NCBI GenBank assembly: GCA_903859815.1 | Contig: CAIOOA010000065.1 | Span: forward strand, 1 to 34,089 | Source of the DNA: an uncultured Methylococcaceae bacterium | GTDB taxonomy: Bacteria; Pseudomonadota; Gammaproteobacteria; Methylococcales; Methylococcaceae | Reading direction: 5' to 3' | DNA length: 34,089 bases | Shown here: in pieces, positions 8,923 through 17,548 of the stretch | Layout of the letters: every line of letters starts with the position of its first letter | Numbering within the stretch: position 1 is the stretch's first letter | Program-made: the position numbers and the translations under genes | Notes under the pieces: generated by a model | The model's database searches: none | What the model was told of the DNA's origin: nothing | Seen by the model: the letters and a program-made list of their open reading frames with translations, nothing else

Positions 8923-9017
8923 GACTGGCAAACATGAAAAAGCCTACCCAAAAGCGACTCACTCTTGGATAATACCCAGCGTTGACCCAAAAAATTTTTT
9001 CATTGAGTTTAAGGATA

Positions 9018-10433
9018 ATGATTGTCCCTCTGCAACCCCCGCTAGAAGGCATAACCGCCGAACGCTTCTTGGCCCTTGCACAAGCCTTGTCTCGTGCAAG
9101 CAAACGAAATCCCGCAGATTTGCAAACCCTGCTTGAAGACGAACTTGTCTGGCTTAAAACCTACACCGGCAATAAAAATCAAGCCATGGCTTATGAAGCA
9201 TCTGCGCGTGTGCTTTTGGATTTGGTCCGGCTTGGTTGGCACATACGCGAACACGGCTATGGGATTGAACTCGTTTCCGAAACGCCGCGGTTAGGTGGGC
9301 TCACCCCTGTTGAAATACTGGCCGAAAAGCAAAAAACGCGGGATTTCTTCAAAGCAACTGTACACCATCAGTTGAATGATCCTTATGTGCGGGCTTTCAT
9401 CGAACGGATGGAAAATCCTTCAAGTAAAACCGGCAAAAAACCGATTACGCTTTTGATTGCCGACGGTTCCGAACTCCATGCCCGTCTACTTGCCGCCCGA
9501 CAGTCAAACAATAAGGATGACGACCCTTTAGCCAAGGCGATAAGCCCCTATCTACAACTGGCTACAACCGATGCCTATGATGAGACTACAGGGCATTCCT
9601 TGCGAGATATTTGGCGTTATTTTCGATATTCATGGTCGATTCCACAATTTTCCACACCTGGCCGCCAACTGCTTTATCTAGTGCGTGATGCGGCTCATCC
9701 TTGCCATCCCGTCATGGGAATTATTGGGCTAAACAACTGCGCCTTGCAAATGGGAGAAGAGCGTGAGGATCACCTAGGTTGGAGCCTGAAAGCATTACAA
9801 GAACGACTCAATATAGCTGCTGAATCTGTCGAAAGTTTAAAGAAAGAATATGCTTGGTTAGAATCACAAATCACCGCTGCATTGGACGATGTGGACCCAA
9901 CGAATTTGGTAAACACGGAAGAATTACAGCAACCAAGCCGAGAAACTGTGGCTCGTTTACGCAGACAATCACAAGAGTTTGATCGTTTGCGTGATGAAAC
10001 ATTGCGTGAGTTGGCGCATATACGAACAGATAACGATGGCCCAATATTGTTGGCAGAGATGGAGGAACTAGATGAAGATCATCCTCCCGTGGATGATGAA
10101 ATGTTGTTATTGGAAGGGAAGTCGGCAAGCAACACAGGTATGCAGAAAGCACGAAAACATTTAGTGGCACGAAAGAGGTCGGGTTTACTTGCTGAACTAC
10201 TTCATGCTCGTCTTATGCTATTAGAAAACCGAGACTCGCTTTTAAATCCTAGCTCAGTCAGAGAAACAATAAAACGTGAAGAAATGGGTGTTGCACTCCA
10301 AACGGTGTTAGCCGCACTTAAAAGCCGATTTGCTGGCATCAATATGTTAGAAATCAGCACATACGGAGCAATACCACCGTATAACCATTTACTGGGTGGT
10401 AAACTGGCTGCAACTGTTTTGGCAATAAATTAG
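9018..10433 (+). CDS. DruA-like (DUF4338) protein, truncated at its C terminus
   Basis: I chose ATG 9018, with AAGGA immediately upstream, giving 471 aa. Residues ~195-265 contain the DUF4338 signature: R-Y-F-R-Y-S-W-S-I-P, P-G-R-Q-L-L-Y-L-V-R-D-A-A, H-P-V-M-G-I-I-G-L, and a C-terminal H-L-G-W. A coiled-coil insert follows (~270-390). The conserved A-I-P-P-Y-N-H-L-L-G-G-K-L appears at the very end, where the frame stops eight residues later. As I recall the family, several hundred residues normally follow that motif, so about half is missing. DUF4338 is the DruA subunit of type I Druantia anti-phage systems. GC content falls toward the 3' end, where the AT-rich helicase gene begins 24 nt on. 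This may be a fusion-junction relic or a working short form. Confidence 0.75.
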   Translation: MIVPLQPPLEGITAERFLALAQALSRASKRNPADLQTLLEDELVWLKTYTGNKNQAMAYEASARVLLDLVRLGWHIREHGYGIELVSETPRLGGLTPVEILAEKQKTRDFFKATVHHQLNDPYVRAFIERMENPSSKTGKKPITLLIADGSELHARLLAARQSNNKDDDPLAKAISPYLQLATTDAYDETTGHSLRDIWRYFRYSWSIPQFSTPGRQLLYLVRDAAHPCHPVMGIIGLNNCALQMGEEREDHLGWSLKALQERLNIAAESVESLKKEYAWLESQITAALDDVDPTNLVNTEELQQPSRETVARLRRQSQEFDRLRDETLRELAHIRTDNDGPILLAEMEELDEDHPPVDDEMLLLEGKSASNTGMQKARKHLVARKRSGLLAELLHARLMLLENRDSLLNPSSVRETIKREEMGVALQTVLAALKSRFAGINMLEISTYGAIPPYNHLLGGKLAATVLAIN

Positions 10434-10457
10434 TACATAGAAAATTTTATTTAGTTT

Positions 10458-12695
10458 ATGATTAAAGACTTTAAAATAATTGACACACTATCACCATCGG
10501 ACTTTGAAATTTTTGTTCGGGACATTTTTCAAGCGGCAGGATGGACAGATGCAATTATCACGAAAGTAGGTGAAGGATTTCAGCACGGCGATGGTGGCGT
10601 TGATATTTTTGCCTATAAAAATAAACGCAAATTTGCTATCGAGGTTAAGCAAAGAAAAGCCGGGATAACCGTTGATATAAAGGCTTTAAACCAATTAGTG
10701 ACCGGAGCGAAGCTTGCCAATGTCACAAATATGATTTTAGTTACAAACTCTTATTTCACCTCTGAGGTAAAAGTTAGGGCTTTAAGACTTGGCGTTGAAT
10801 TAATTGATCGTGACGCTTTACAAAACTTATGGATTAAAAAACATTCTGAGATTGGGCGTGAGATTAAACCCAGAAAATATCAAGAAACTGTTATTGATGA
10901 TAGTGAAACACGTTTTAACGCGGGCAAGAATCGTTTGCTTATCGAAATGGCAACCGGCTTGGGGAAAACTTATACTGTTGCACATCTGGTTAAACGGCTA
11001 TTGCAACAAGGCAAAGTTAAACGTGTACTATTTTTAGCACACCAAGTTGAAATTTTATTGCAATCAGTTACCGCATTCAAAAACGTCTTGGGTATAGGCA
11101 CTTACACATTTTCTGCTTGTTTTGGTGGTGCAAACCCAGAGCATACTGATTTTGTATTTGGCAGTTTCGACACGCTATTTAGTAAGATAAATACACTAGG
11201 AAAAGAAACTTTTGATGTGGTGATTGTTGATGAAGCTCATCATACTCCGGCTATCACTTATGCATCTGTCGTTGAGCATTTTCAACCTAAATTGTTGATA
11301 GGCCTAACTGCAACGCCGTTTCGTGAAGACAATAAGGATGTTTTAGCGTTTTTCGGTGGTTCAGAAGGGCATGTGGGTAAATATGATTTGGCTTGGGCTT
11401 TGCGTCATAACAAACTGGCATTCCCTAAATATTTAGTTTTACTGGATGACTTAGATCAATCACGCATAGATCAACTTGATAAAGGTTTGTCGATTAGCGA
11501 CTTAGACCAACGGCTTTTCTTGCATAAAAAAGACGAAGAAGTTGTTCGTATAATTGAAAAAACGGTGCAAGAAAAACAAATTAAAAGTCTTAAAGGTATT
11601 GTTTTTTGTCGCAGCATTAACCATATAAAATATCTTATTCAATTTTTTCCAGCAGGAAGTGCTACTTTCGTTCACTCAAAAATGAATGACCAAGAGCGCT
11701 GGCAAAATATTCGTGATTTTCGAGAAGGTAATTACCGCTATATTTTAGTACGTGACTTATTTAATGAAGGTGTTGATATTCCAGAAACAAACCTACTGGT
11801 TTTTATGCGTTATACGGGTTCGCATACAGTTTGGTTGCAACAATTAGGCAGGGGGTTACGCAAAACACCTAACAAAGATTATGTCCACGTTTTGGATTTT
11901 GTTGGTTCATTAGAACGCTTAAACGAAGTGCATCAACTGACCAAAAATGTGAACAGCATCGTAATAGAAAAAGATAATTGGGAACCGCCACCACATGATA
12001 AAAAGGAAACCGTCCATAATTCATCATTAGAAGTAAATTACAGCCAAACCGCCGCACAAGTTTTACAATTAATTGAAGAACTTCAATATCGTTTGAAGTC
12101 ACGAATGCAAGCCATTGAAGCATTGCGGAGATATTATGAAGATTACGATAAGATTCCCGCATTGAATGAAATAGAAAGCGCTCTTGTTGACATTACGGCT
12201 GACCAAATAGCCACGCACTTTGACTCGTATTTTGGTTACTTGGAAGCGGCATTGATGGGACAATATGATCAAAGCTTTTTTCGTGAAGTATGCTCGGAAT
12301 ATGCGCTACTGTTTTATCAACAAAACAATGTTGTCCCAACTTTTAGAGCTATTAGCCTAGCTAATCAATATAACGGTCTACCTGCCTATTCTGAAGCAGA
12401 AGTTAAAATTCTTCTCGGTCTTCTCGGTAATGAAAGTGAATTAGAAAATTACTGTGTTAGCAAAATTAAATCACATGAAACCATTCAGCAAGTTACAAAA
12501 ACTATTGAAATAGTATCGCCTATGAATACAATATATACCACTATAAACGAAGAGTCGTTGCTTATTGATAAATATTCATCTATTATTAAAAAACCACAAG
12601 ATTTATTAAAGCTTTCCATAGATGAGAGAGCAGAAATTAAAAACGTATTTAACTCAGAATTCCGCTTTTTAAGTTGCTTACAGAACAATAAATAA
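10458..12695 (+). CDS. Mrr-like nuclease fused to SF2 helicase (restriction-type)
   Basis: A 745-aa protein. Residues ~10-130 form an Mrr/PD-(D/E)xK domain: G-D-G-G-V-D-I with Asp49, then I-E-V-K-Q with Glu62 and Lys64. Residues ~135-480 form a superfamily 2 helicase: Walker A A-T-G-L-G-K-T at 165-171, D-E-A-H at 258-261, motif III L-T-A-T-P at 283-287, motif V ~431-442 and motif VI Q-x-x-G-R-G-L-R at 461-468. The last ~250 residues are helical and unassigned. The order, nuclease then translocase, resembles single-chain restriction enzymes, suggesting ATP-driven cleavage of foreign DNA. No methyltransferase gene is nearby. It is AT-rich compared with host genes, and the next gene starts 14 nt downstream. 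Confidence 0.88.
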   Translation: MIKDFKIIDTLSPSDFEIFVRDIFQAAGWTDAIITKVGEGFQHGDGGVDIFAYKNKRKFAIEVKQRKAGITVDIKALNQLVTGAKLANVTNMILVTNSYFTSEVKVRALRLGVELIDRDALQNLWIKKHSEIGREIKPRKYQETVIDDSETRFNAGKNRLLIEMATGLGKTYTVAHLVKRLLQQGKVKRVLFLAHQVEILLQSVTAFKNVLGIGTYTFSACFGGANPEHTDFVFGSFDTLFSKINTLGKETFDVVIVDEAHHTPAITYASVVEHFQPKLLIGLTATPFREDNKDVLAFFGGSEGHVGKYDLAWALRHNKLAFPKYLVLLDDLDQSRIDQLDKGLSISDLDQRLFLHKKDEEVVRIIEKTVQEKQIKSLKGIVFCRSINHIKYLIQFFPAGSATFVHSKMNDQERWQNIRDFREGNYRYILVRDLFNEGVDIPETNLLVFMRYTGSHTVWLQQLGRGLRKTPNKDYVHVLDFVGSLERLNEVHQLTKNVNSIVIEKDNWEPPPHDKKETVHNSSLEVNYSQTAAQVLQLIEELQYRLKSRMQAIEALRRYYEDYDKIPALNEIESALVDITADQIATHFDSYFGYLEAALMGQYDQSFFREVCSEYALLFYQQNNVVPTFRAISLANQYNGLPAYSEAEVKILLGLLGNESELENYCVSKIKSHETIQQVTKTIEIVSPMNTIYTTINEESLLIDKYSSIIKKPQDLLKLSIDERAEIKNVFNSEFRFLSCLQNNK

Positions 12696-12709
12696 TTAAG
12701 GATTGCTTT

Positions 12710-15151
12710 ATGGATGAATATGCTGAAATAGATATTTCGGAATACTATAAAATACCTTTAGACAGTCTTGTGTTGCCAGACAATTATAACAAACTTCTAA
12801 GGCGAATAAAGAACCTTAGTTCAACAGAAAACGGATTCTCTGTTGAAACTGTTGGCGATATTGTAAAGCTCGATCCTAATCAGTTTTTTAATTTCAAAGG
12901 CGTTGGAAATAACTATGTCAGAAAACTAATTCAATTTAAAAATGAACTACCATTTATTCTAAACAGACTTAAACAAGAACCTAATTTTTTTTCTATAGAA
13001 GATGTTTTTACGTCTCTCAATAATAACTACAATTATGATACCCCAATAAATCAGCTTTCCTTATCGCCAAAATATAAAAAACTCATAAAAAGAATCTTCG
13101 CCTTAATGGATAATATCGTCACGGTGCAAGATATTATTGATATAGACGTTGCTGATTTCTCAAAATTACCTGCTGTAGGTAAATTGTATGTTGAGGCGTT
13201 GAAAATTTTGCAGACTGTTTTAACGTCTACAAATATTAATCAACAAAATGCTAATACCTCCTCAGAAATAAAAAAAGAATTTCCATCGAAAACTTCACTT
13301 TCAAAGCTCTATATAAATTATGGATTTTTAACTGAGAAAGAAATTAAATCATTAAAAAAACTTGAAAGATTTTATGATGGTAATGTTGATGTTCGTAATG
13401 TAAATACACTATTAGATGTTGACAAAATTTATTTATCGAAACAAGCAGGGTTTGGTGATTCATTTCTATTAACTTTAAACAATTTGCAAGACAAGATAAG
13501 AAGTGGACTTAATGAGTTACCAGATAATATAACAGAGTGCAATATAAATGAAAAAGGATTGTTTATATCAAGCGAGATAACCTTTATTGAATTTAATGAA
13601 ATAGATAAAGTTTTAATCGACGATGTTGAAGGCTATTTATGGACGTTAGATGAAAAGGAAATGGATATCGCACTTTCACGATGGGGCTTCAATCAAAAGC
13701 ATGAAACTCTTGAAGAAGTTGGAAGTCGCCATAAGTTAACAAGAGAAAGGATACGACAGTTTGAAAAATCCATTAATTCGAATTTGCCTTTGTATTTTAG
13801 AATACAACCCAAAATTATATGGGCAAATATCCGTGATAAGATGACTGAAGATTTAACGGTATTGTTACCCAATTTAGCTAAATGTTTTGCAACAGATGAA
13901 CTGTTTTACTCATTTATCGAATTATGCTGCCAAGTTGAAATAGGTAGTATACGAGAGATAGTTTTTACCAAAATTAGCACAAAAATTATCAATCAGTTAT
14001 TTTGTACAAATCCATCACCGATAGCCCAAGAAATAATCATCAATGAATTGATGTCAAACTACGGTTACAGTAGGGCCTCGGCAATTATTGGAATTAAACA
14101 ACTAGAGAAAATCAATAAAATAGAAATAACTGACCAAGGTATTTATCCTAATAAACTTGGTAGGGCAGAAGCCGTTGCTCATATCTTGACTTTTCATCCT
14201 GCGGGGTTGCCTTGGAAAGATATTTCTAGGATAGCGAATATAAAAGGTTATTCATCAACACTATTTGATGAAACAAGAATAGCAAGTGGATTCAATGATT
14301 CTGAATATATTTATCTATGCGACAAAGGGACTTATCGGAATTTAATGTTTCTTGATCTTGAGCGGTTCAATATTTCTGAAATTATACAGCACTTGCTTAA
14401 TTATCTTAAACAATATCAATCAAAAGCATTGCACTTACACGATTATTACTTCCAAAGTAAAGGTAATCGTAGTGAAATAGAATATTTCACTTTACGTCAT
14501 ATAGTTAGAGAGTATGGTGAAGAATATGGGATTTACTTTAACGGTAAATCAGGTTCAGACAGCGTAAGCCTTGATCCAGAATTAAAACGCATTACCCAAG
14601 CCGATGTCGTTATAAAAGTGCTTAATGAATCTAAAGTAGCCATGACTAAGCAAGAAATAGCAGAGCGATTAAGGAGTAAAAGTAAAGGCCATGCTGCATT
14701 TTATATAAATAATCTGATGGAAGAAGGAAAAGTTGTACGAGTTGATCAAATGGTTTATACCACTATCGAAAAAGCCTTCCGCAACATGGACACCAAAGCG
14801 ATTATGAGTATTATAAAAGATATTATGGATATCTCAGCTATTATTGTTGAAGCTGATATTTTTCGCGAATATGTCAATATGGAGCTTAGCTTGAGTTATT
14901 CAAAGTATATATATATCTCCCTAATTAAAACTCACATAAATGATCTTGGTTGGTATCGAAATAATTCTTTGTTTAGCAAAATCCCTATACCCTATAAAAA
15001 TTTATTGGATATGTGTAAACAGTTGTGTATCCCAACCTTATCAAACGATGAGAATGCTAAAATCATAAAGCAAGCAGCATGGTTGACTGATTCAGTGGCA
15101 AAGTATTCGATTCAACAATGGAAATTGCAATTAGGAAGCCATCCAGCTTAG
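12710..15151 (+). CDS. Sigma-70 region 4-like / alpha-CTD-like DNA-binding protein
   Basis: An 813-aa protein, start ATG 12710 with AAGGA ten bases upstream. Residues ~15-85 and ~100-175 are two repeats resembling RNA polymerase alpha-CTD helix-hairpin-helix units (T-V-G-D-I-V, then F-K-G-V-G-N-N-Y-V; T-V-Q-D-I-I, then L-P-A-V-G-K-L-Y-V); a weaker third may lie at ~195-270. Residues ~330-355 (T-L-E-E-V-G-S-R-H-K-L-T-R-E-R-I-R-Q-F-E) closely follow the sigma-70 region 4 helix-turn-helix. The C-terminal half holds winged-helix-like segments, for example ~630-685. No catalytic motif was seen. It follows the nuclease-helicase by 14 nt with the same AT-rich composition, so it is probably a partner, either targeting DNA or transcription complexes or regulating the cassette. 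I do not recognise a named family for the whole protein. Confidence 0.75.
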   Translation: MDEYAEIDISEYYKIPLDSLVLPDNYNKLLRRIKNLSSTENGFSVETVGDIVKLDPNQFFNFKGVGNNYVRKLIQFKNELPFILNRLKQEPNFFSIEDVFTSLNNNYNYDTPINQLSLSPKYKKLIKRIFALMDNIVTVQDIIDIDVADFSKLPAVGKLYVEALKILQTVLTSTNINQQNANTSSEIKKEFPSKTSLSKLYINYGFLTEKEIKSLKKLERFYDGNVDVRNVNTLLDVDKIYLSKQAGFGDSFLLTLNNLQDKIRSGLNELPDNITECNINEKGLFISSEITFIEFNEIDKVLIDDVEGYLWTLDEKEMDIALSRWGFNQKHETLEEVGSRHKLTRERIRQFEKSINSNLPLYFRIQPKIIWANIRDKMTEDLTVLLPNLAKCFATDELFYSFIELCCQVEIGSIREIVFTKISTKIINQLFCTNPSPIAQEIIINELMSNYGYSRASAIIGIKQLEKINKIEITDQGIYPNKLGRAEAVAHILTFHPAGLPWKDISRIANIKGYSSTLFDETRIASGFNDSEYIYLCDKGTYRNLMFLDLERFNISEIIQHLLNYLKQYQSKALHLHDYYFQSKGNRSEIEYFTLRHIVREYGEEYGIYFNGKSGSDSVSLDPELKRITQADVVIKVLNESKVAMTKQEIAERLRSKSKGHAAFYINNLMEEGKVVRVDQMVYTTIEKAFRNMDTKAIMSIIKDIMDISAIIVEADIFREYVNMELSLSYSKYIYISLIKTHINDLGWYRNNSLFSKIPIPYKNLLDMCKQLCIPTLSNDENAKIIKQAAWLTDSVAKYSIQQWKLQLGSHPA

Positions 15152-15156
15152 CACAG

Positions 15157-15211
15157 ACGAAGTGCAGCGGAACCCAGGAAAGGCCGAAACTAAACCAGGG
15201 TTCCACTTCGT
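15157..15211 (+). repeat. Imperfect hairpin after the AT-rich cassette
   Basis: Outer arms ACGAAGTG (15157-15164) and CACTTCGT (15204-15211) and inner arms GGAACCC (15169-15175) and GGGTTCC (15198-15204) are inverted. It begins six bases after the stop of the 813-aa gene; there is no clear T-run, so it may be a repeat element rather than a terminator. Confidence 0.55.
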
Positions 15212-15244
15212 TCCATTCGGGTTGCTTGCTTTCCGGTCAGTTTG

Positions 15245-15268
15245 CTGCCTGAAGGCGGGACTTCGAAC
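15245..15268 (+). repeat. Partial copy of the 1829-1891 palindromic element
   Basis: CTGCCTGAAGGCGGGACTTCGAAC matches the right arm at 1868-1891 with three substitutions. It lies between the AT-rich cassette and the truncated ATPase gene, a likely recombination junction. Confidence 0.6.
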
Positions 15269-15375
15269 GTTTGCTTGTTCCCAAGTTCCGCTTGGAAATA
15301 CCGTTTTGAAAGCTCCGGCTTCTATTCGCGTTTTCTGAAAGCAAAGCTTCCTCAACGGGTTTCCAAACGAGAATT

Positions 15376-16239
15376 TTGGGAACCAGCGAACCGGTAACAT
15401 TCAGCGGTTCAGACTTGCGCAAACCCATGGATTTATTGGAGCGACTCCGCTTGGAAGGCTTGGTTCCCGATGTTGCCGGTGCAGGGACCATCTCTATTGA
15501 GCCTTGCCTGATCTTTATTGACGAGGTTCATGGGATTGCAAGCTCGACGGCTATCGCTCTGTTGAGTGCCATGGACGACCGACGGATGACTTCTATTGAT
15601 GGAAGGCTCTATGATTTCAATCGAGCGGTGTTTTTGCTGGCTACAACCGATCAAGGAAAGCTTTCCGAAGCATTTCAAAGCAGACCCAACAAGACATGGT
15701 TGCGCCCTTACACCCTTCATGAATTGGCTGGCATTGTCTGGTTGCATGGCAAGCAATGCTTGGACGGCAGCGAACTTACTCAAGAGGCTTGTTACGAAAT
15801 TGCGGCACGGATGCGTTGCAGCCCTAGGCTGAGTGTACGCCAACTCAGCGAGGTGCTGCGTCCGTATTTCTTCCATCGCATTTGGCAAGAACAAGATGGT
15901 AAAACTCCAATGCTCAGTCAAGTTGCCGAATTAATGACCCGTGAAAATATTGCTGCATTCTACGAAACCCAAGGCATTGACCATAATGGCTTGGACGATG
16001 TGGCAAAACGTTACTTGGATTACCTCAAGAGGCAAGGTGCGGCATCGGAGGCGACATTATCACAGGCTTTGAGCATTACGGTTAGGCAGGACTTTGTCGA
16101 GGTTAGGGAATATCTTGTCCGTCTAGGTTTAGTCGAGACTTTTCCAGGGGGGCAACGGTTGACGCGAGCAGGTGCGAAGTATCTGAATTCAAATCCTCCG
16201 CCCGATTTGCGTGGGCTGATTTCCAGAGCGATTATGTGA
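15376..16239 (+). pseudogene. 5'-truncated RuvB-like AAA+ ATPase
   Basis: The 287-residue frame begins near a conserved L-G-x-x-x-P-V-x-F-S-G-S-x-L-R-K-P-x-D-L block, equivalent to the RuvB segment just after Walker A. It continues with Walker B (C-L-I-F-I-D-E-V-H), a sensor region (L-L-A-T-T-D), the AAA+ lid and a C-terminal winged helix (R-E-Y-L-V-R-L-G-L-V-E-T-F-P-G-G-Q-R-L-T-R-A-G). Walker A and everything before it are absent; the frame is open back to a TGA at 15307, but that stretch is repeat-derived. A product could start at TTG 15376 or ATG 15427, but it could not bind ATP normally. The ancestor was probably a RuvB-like helicase of unknown context. Confidence 0.7.
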
Positions 16240-16325
16240 ACGCTAAATTAAAAAAACTAGTATGAACCATAAGGGCAGAATAGATAATATTCCGCCCTAT
16301 TCCGCCGCAAAATTATACAATCAAA

Positions 16326-16373
16326 CTAAATCATCACCGCCACGCTATTGCTTTCGACGCTATCGCCTGCTAG
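16326..16373 (-). pseudogene. Remnant of the 3' end of a fibronectin-III gene
   Basis: On the minus strand this reads A-G-D-S-V-E-S-N-S-V-A-V-M-I-stop, nearly the same as A-G-D-G-V-E-S-N-S-V-E-V-M-V-stop at the end of the decayed gene at 24790-25247. About 41 bp match with few differences. The intergenic stretch 16240-16650 otherwise holds repeat R1 and no gene that I can see. Confidence 0.6.
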
Positions 16374-16396
16374 GCATTCCAAATTTCGGGGCCGCC

Positions 16397-16568
16397 CTGC
16401 CCTTGGGCGGTCTGGTTGGAGGGTGATCGAAGCCACGGGCAAGGCCGGAACCTCGATCAAGCCAGACGGCAAGACCTAAAGTTGGCAGAGTTTCACGGTC
16501 TGGCAGCGCACTGCCACCAAGCAAGACACGGGCGACCGGCGCAAGCCTTCACGGTCTGGCAGGGCAAG
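16397..16568 (+). repeat. R1: copy 1 of an island-specific dispersed repeat
   Basis: Begins CTGCCCTTGGGCGGTCTGG, contains GGTGATCGAAGCCAC and GGAACCTCGATCAAGC, and ends near TTCACGGTCTGGCAG. It is shared at high identity with R2 (17339-17479) and R3 (18378-18562), all in the same orientation. It lies just upstream of the HigBA-like pair. No intact ORF is common to the three copies, because the reading frames are broken differently. Confidence 0.8.
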
Positions 16569-16650
16569 GCCATTGCCGTTAGCACCACGGGCAAGGCGGT
16601 ATTTGTCATCCTGATTTGTCATCATGTCTCCCACAAGATACAATCAAGCC

Positions 16651-16950
16651 ATGAAATACGAACTCCAAAGCACACAAACCTTCAACCATTGGCTTGCCAA
16701 GCTGAAAGATAGGGCGGTCAAGAACAAATAACTGTCAAGTCTGGCTAGGGTTGAAAACGGGCATTTCGGAGACACCAAGGCGCTATCCGCCGAACTGTTC
16801 GAGTTGCGCTGTTTCTTTGGTGGGGGAATCAGGGTCTATTATTCGATTCGTAATCAGCGGGTTGTCTTGCTGCTGGCTGGCGGCGACAAATCCAGCCAAA
16901 GCCGGGACATTGAAAAAGCCCAAGCCATTTTGAACGCATTAGGGGATTGA
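16651..16950 (+). pseudogene. RelE/HigB-type toxin gene with an in-frame stop
   Basis: Reading from ATG 16651 gives M-K-Y-E-L-Q-S-T-Q-T-F-N-H-W-L-A-K-L-K-D and then a TAA at 16729-16731 (codon 27). Beyond it the same frame continues with L-A-R-V-E-N-G-H-F-G-D, S-A-E-L-F-E-L-R, G-G-I-R-V-Y-Y and L-L-L-A-G-G-D-K-S-S-Q, the hallmark of Gp49-like/HigB killer proteins, to TGA 16948-16950. Only the nonsense codon disrupts it. UAA cannot be decoded as selenocysteine. The antitoxin starts 3 nt downstream. Confidence 0.8.
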
Positions 16951-16953
16951 GCC

Positions 16954-17232
16954 ATGCCTGAAACCATCACCGCCTTTGACATTGCCGAACATCTGGAAAC
17001 CGATGCCGACATTCAAGCATTTCTCCGCGAAACCGCCATTACCGGCGATGCGTCAGACTTCATCCATGCGTTAGGCATTGCGGCCCGTGCCAAGGGCATG
17101 GGCGAAGTCGCCAAGCAAGCCGGGGTGACAAGGGCGAGCCTTTACAAGTCGCTGGCTGATGACGGCAACCCACGGTTTGAAACCATCACCAAAATTGTCG
17201 AAGCGTTGGGGTGTAAGCTGGTAGTCTCATAA
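16954..17232 (+). CDS. Addiction-module antidote protein (HTH, HigA-like)
   Basis: A 92-aa protein with a C-terminal Xre-like helix-turn-helix (~50-90: G-M-G-E-V-A-K-Q-A-G-V-T-R-A-S-L-Y-K-S-L, then N-P-R-F-E-T-I-T-K-I), characteristic of antidotes encoded after HigB/Gp49-type killers. The toxin-first order is normal for this family. It remains open although the toxin has a stop codon, so it may still repress its promoter. The 316 nt that follow contain a short repeat (17267-17289) and R2, with no further gene seen. Confidence 0.85.
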   Translation: MPETITAFDIAEHLETDADIQAFLRETAITGDASDFIHALGIAARAKGMGEVAKQAGVTRASLYKSLADDGNPRFETITKIVEALGCKLVVS

Positions 17233-17266
17233 TTTCTACCTTCCATTTCTTATAAGCCTTAAGCCA

Positions 17267-17289
17267 ATTGCCGTTAGCACCAAGGGCAA
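17267..17289 (+). repeat. Short repeat ATTGCCGTTAGCACC shared with 16572-16594
   Basis: 23 bp (ATTGCCGTTAGCACC, a variable base, then GGGCAA) match 16572-16594, which directly follows R1. The two copies bracket the HigBA-like pair as direct repeats. Confidence 0.6.
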
Positions 17290-17338
17290 AGCTCCACGAT
17301 CCGGCGATAGCCTTCCAACCGTCAATGCCACGGGACTA

Positions 17339-17479
17339 GCGAGAGGAATCCTGCCCTTGGGCGGTCTGGTTGGAGGGTGATCGAAGCCACGGGCAAGCCG
17401 GAACCTCGATCAAGCTAGACGGCAAGGCTGGAACTTGGCAGCGTTTAATAGTCTGCCAGCACAGCACACCAAGCAAGGT
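17339..17479 (+). repeat. R2: copy 2 of the island-specific repeat
   Basis: Identical to R1 over the CTGCCCTTGGGCGGTCTGG and GGAGGGTGATCGAAGCCACG blocks, with a one-base deletion after GGGCAAG. The match fades after ACCAAGCAAGG, so this copy is shorter. It sits between the HigBA-like pair and the DUF4258 pair. Confidence 0.8.
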
Positions 17480-17548
17480 ACTAGCGATTCACCTTTACTT
17501 ACACTCGTTCCAGACCTATAATTTTTATAGGTTCACAAGTCATCATCC

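Noticed and set aside
16416-16712. 98-aa plus-strand frame across repeat R1
   Set aside because: The frame is not kept in R2 or R3, has no ribosome site and its composition looks like repeat DNA; the real content here is R1 and the start of the toxin pseudogene.
16651-16950. Possible stop-codon recoding in the toxin, given the selenocysteine genes in the window
   Set aside because: The internal stop is TAA, not TGA, so selenocysteine insertion cannot read it.
16571-17289. Integron-type attC sites around the GTTAGCACC motifs
   Set aside because: The motif does not fit the GTTRRRY core and I find no matching complementary core or integron integrase; it is reported only as a short repeat.
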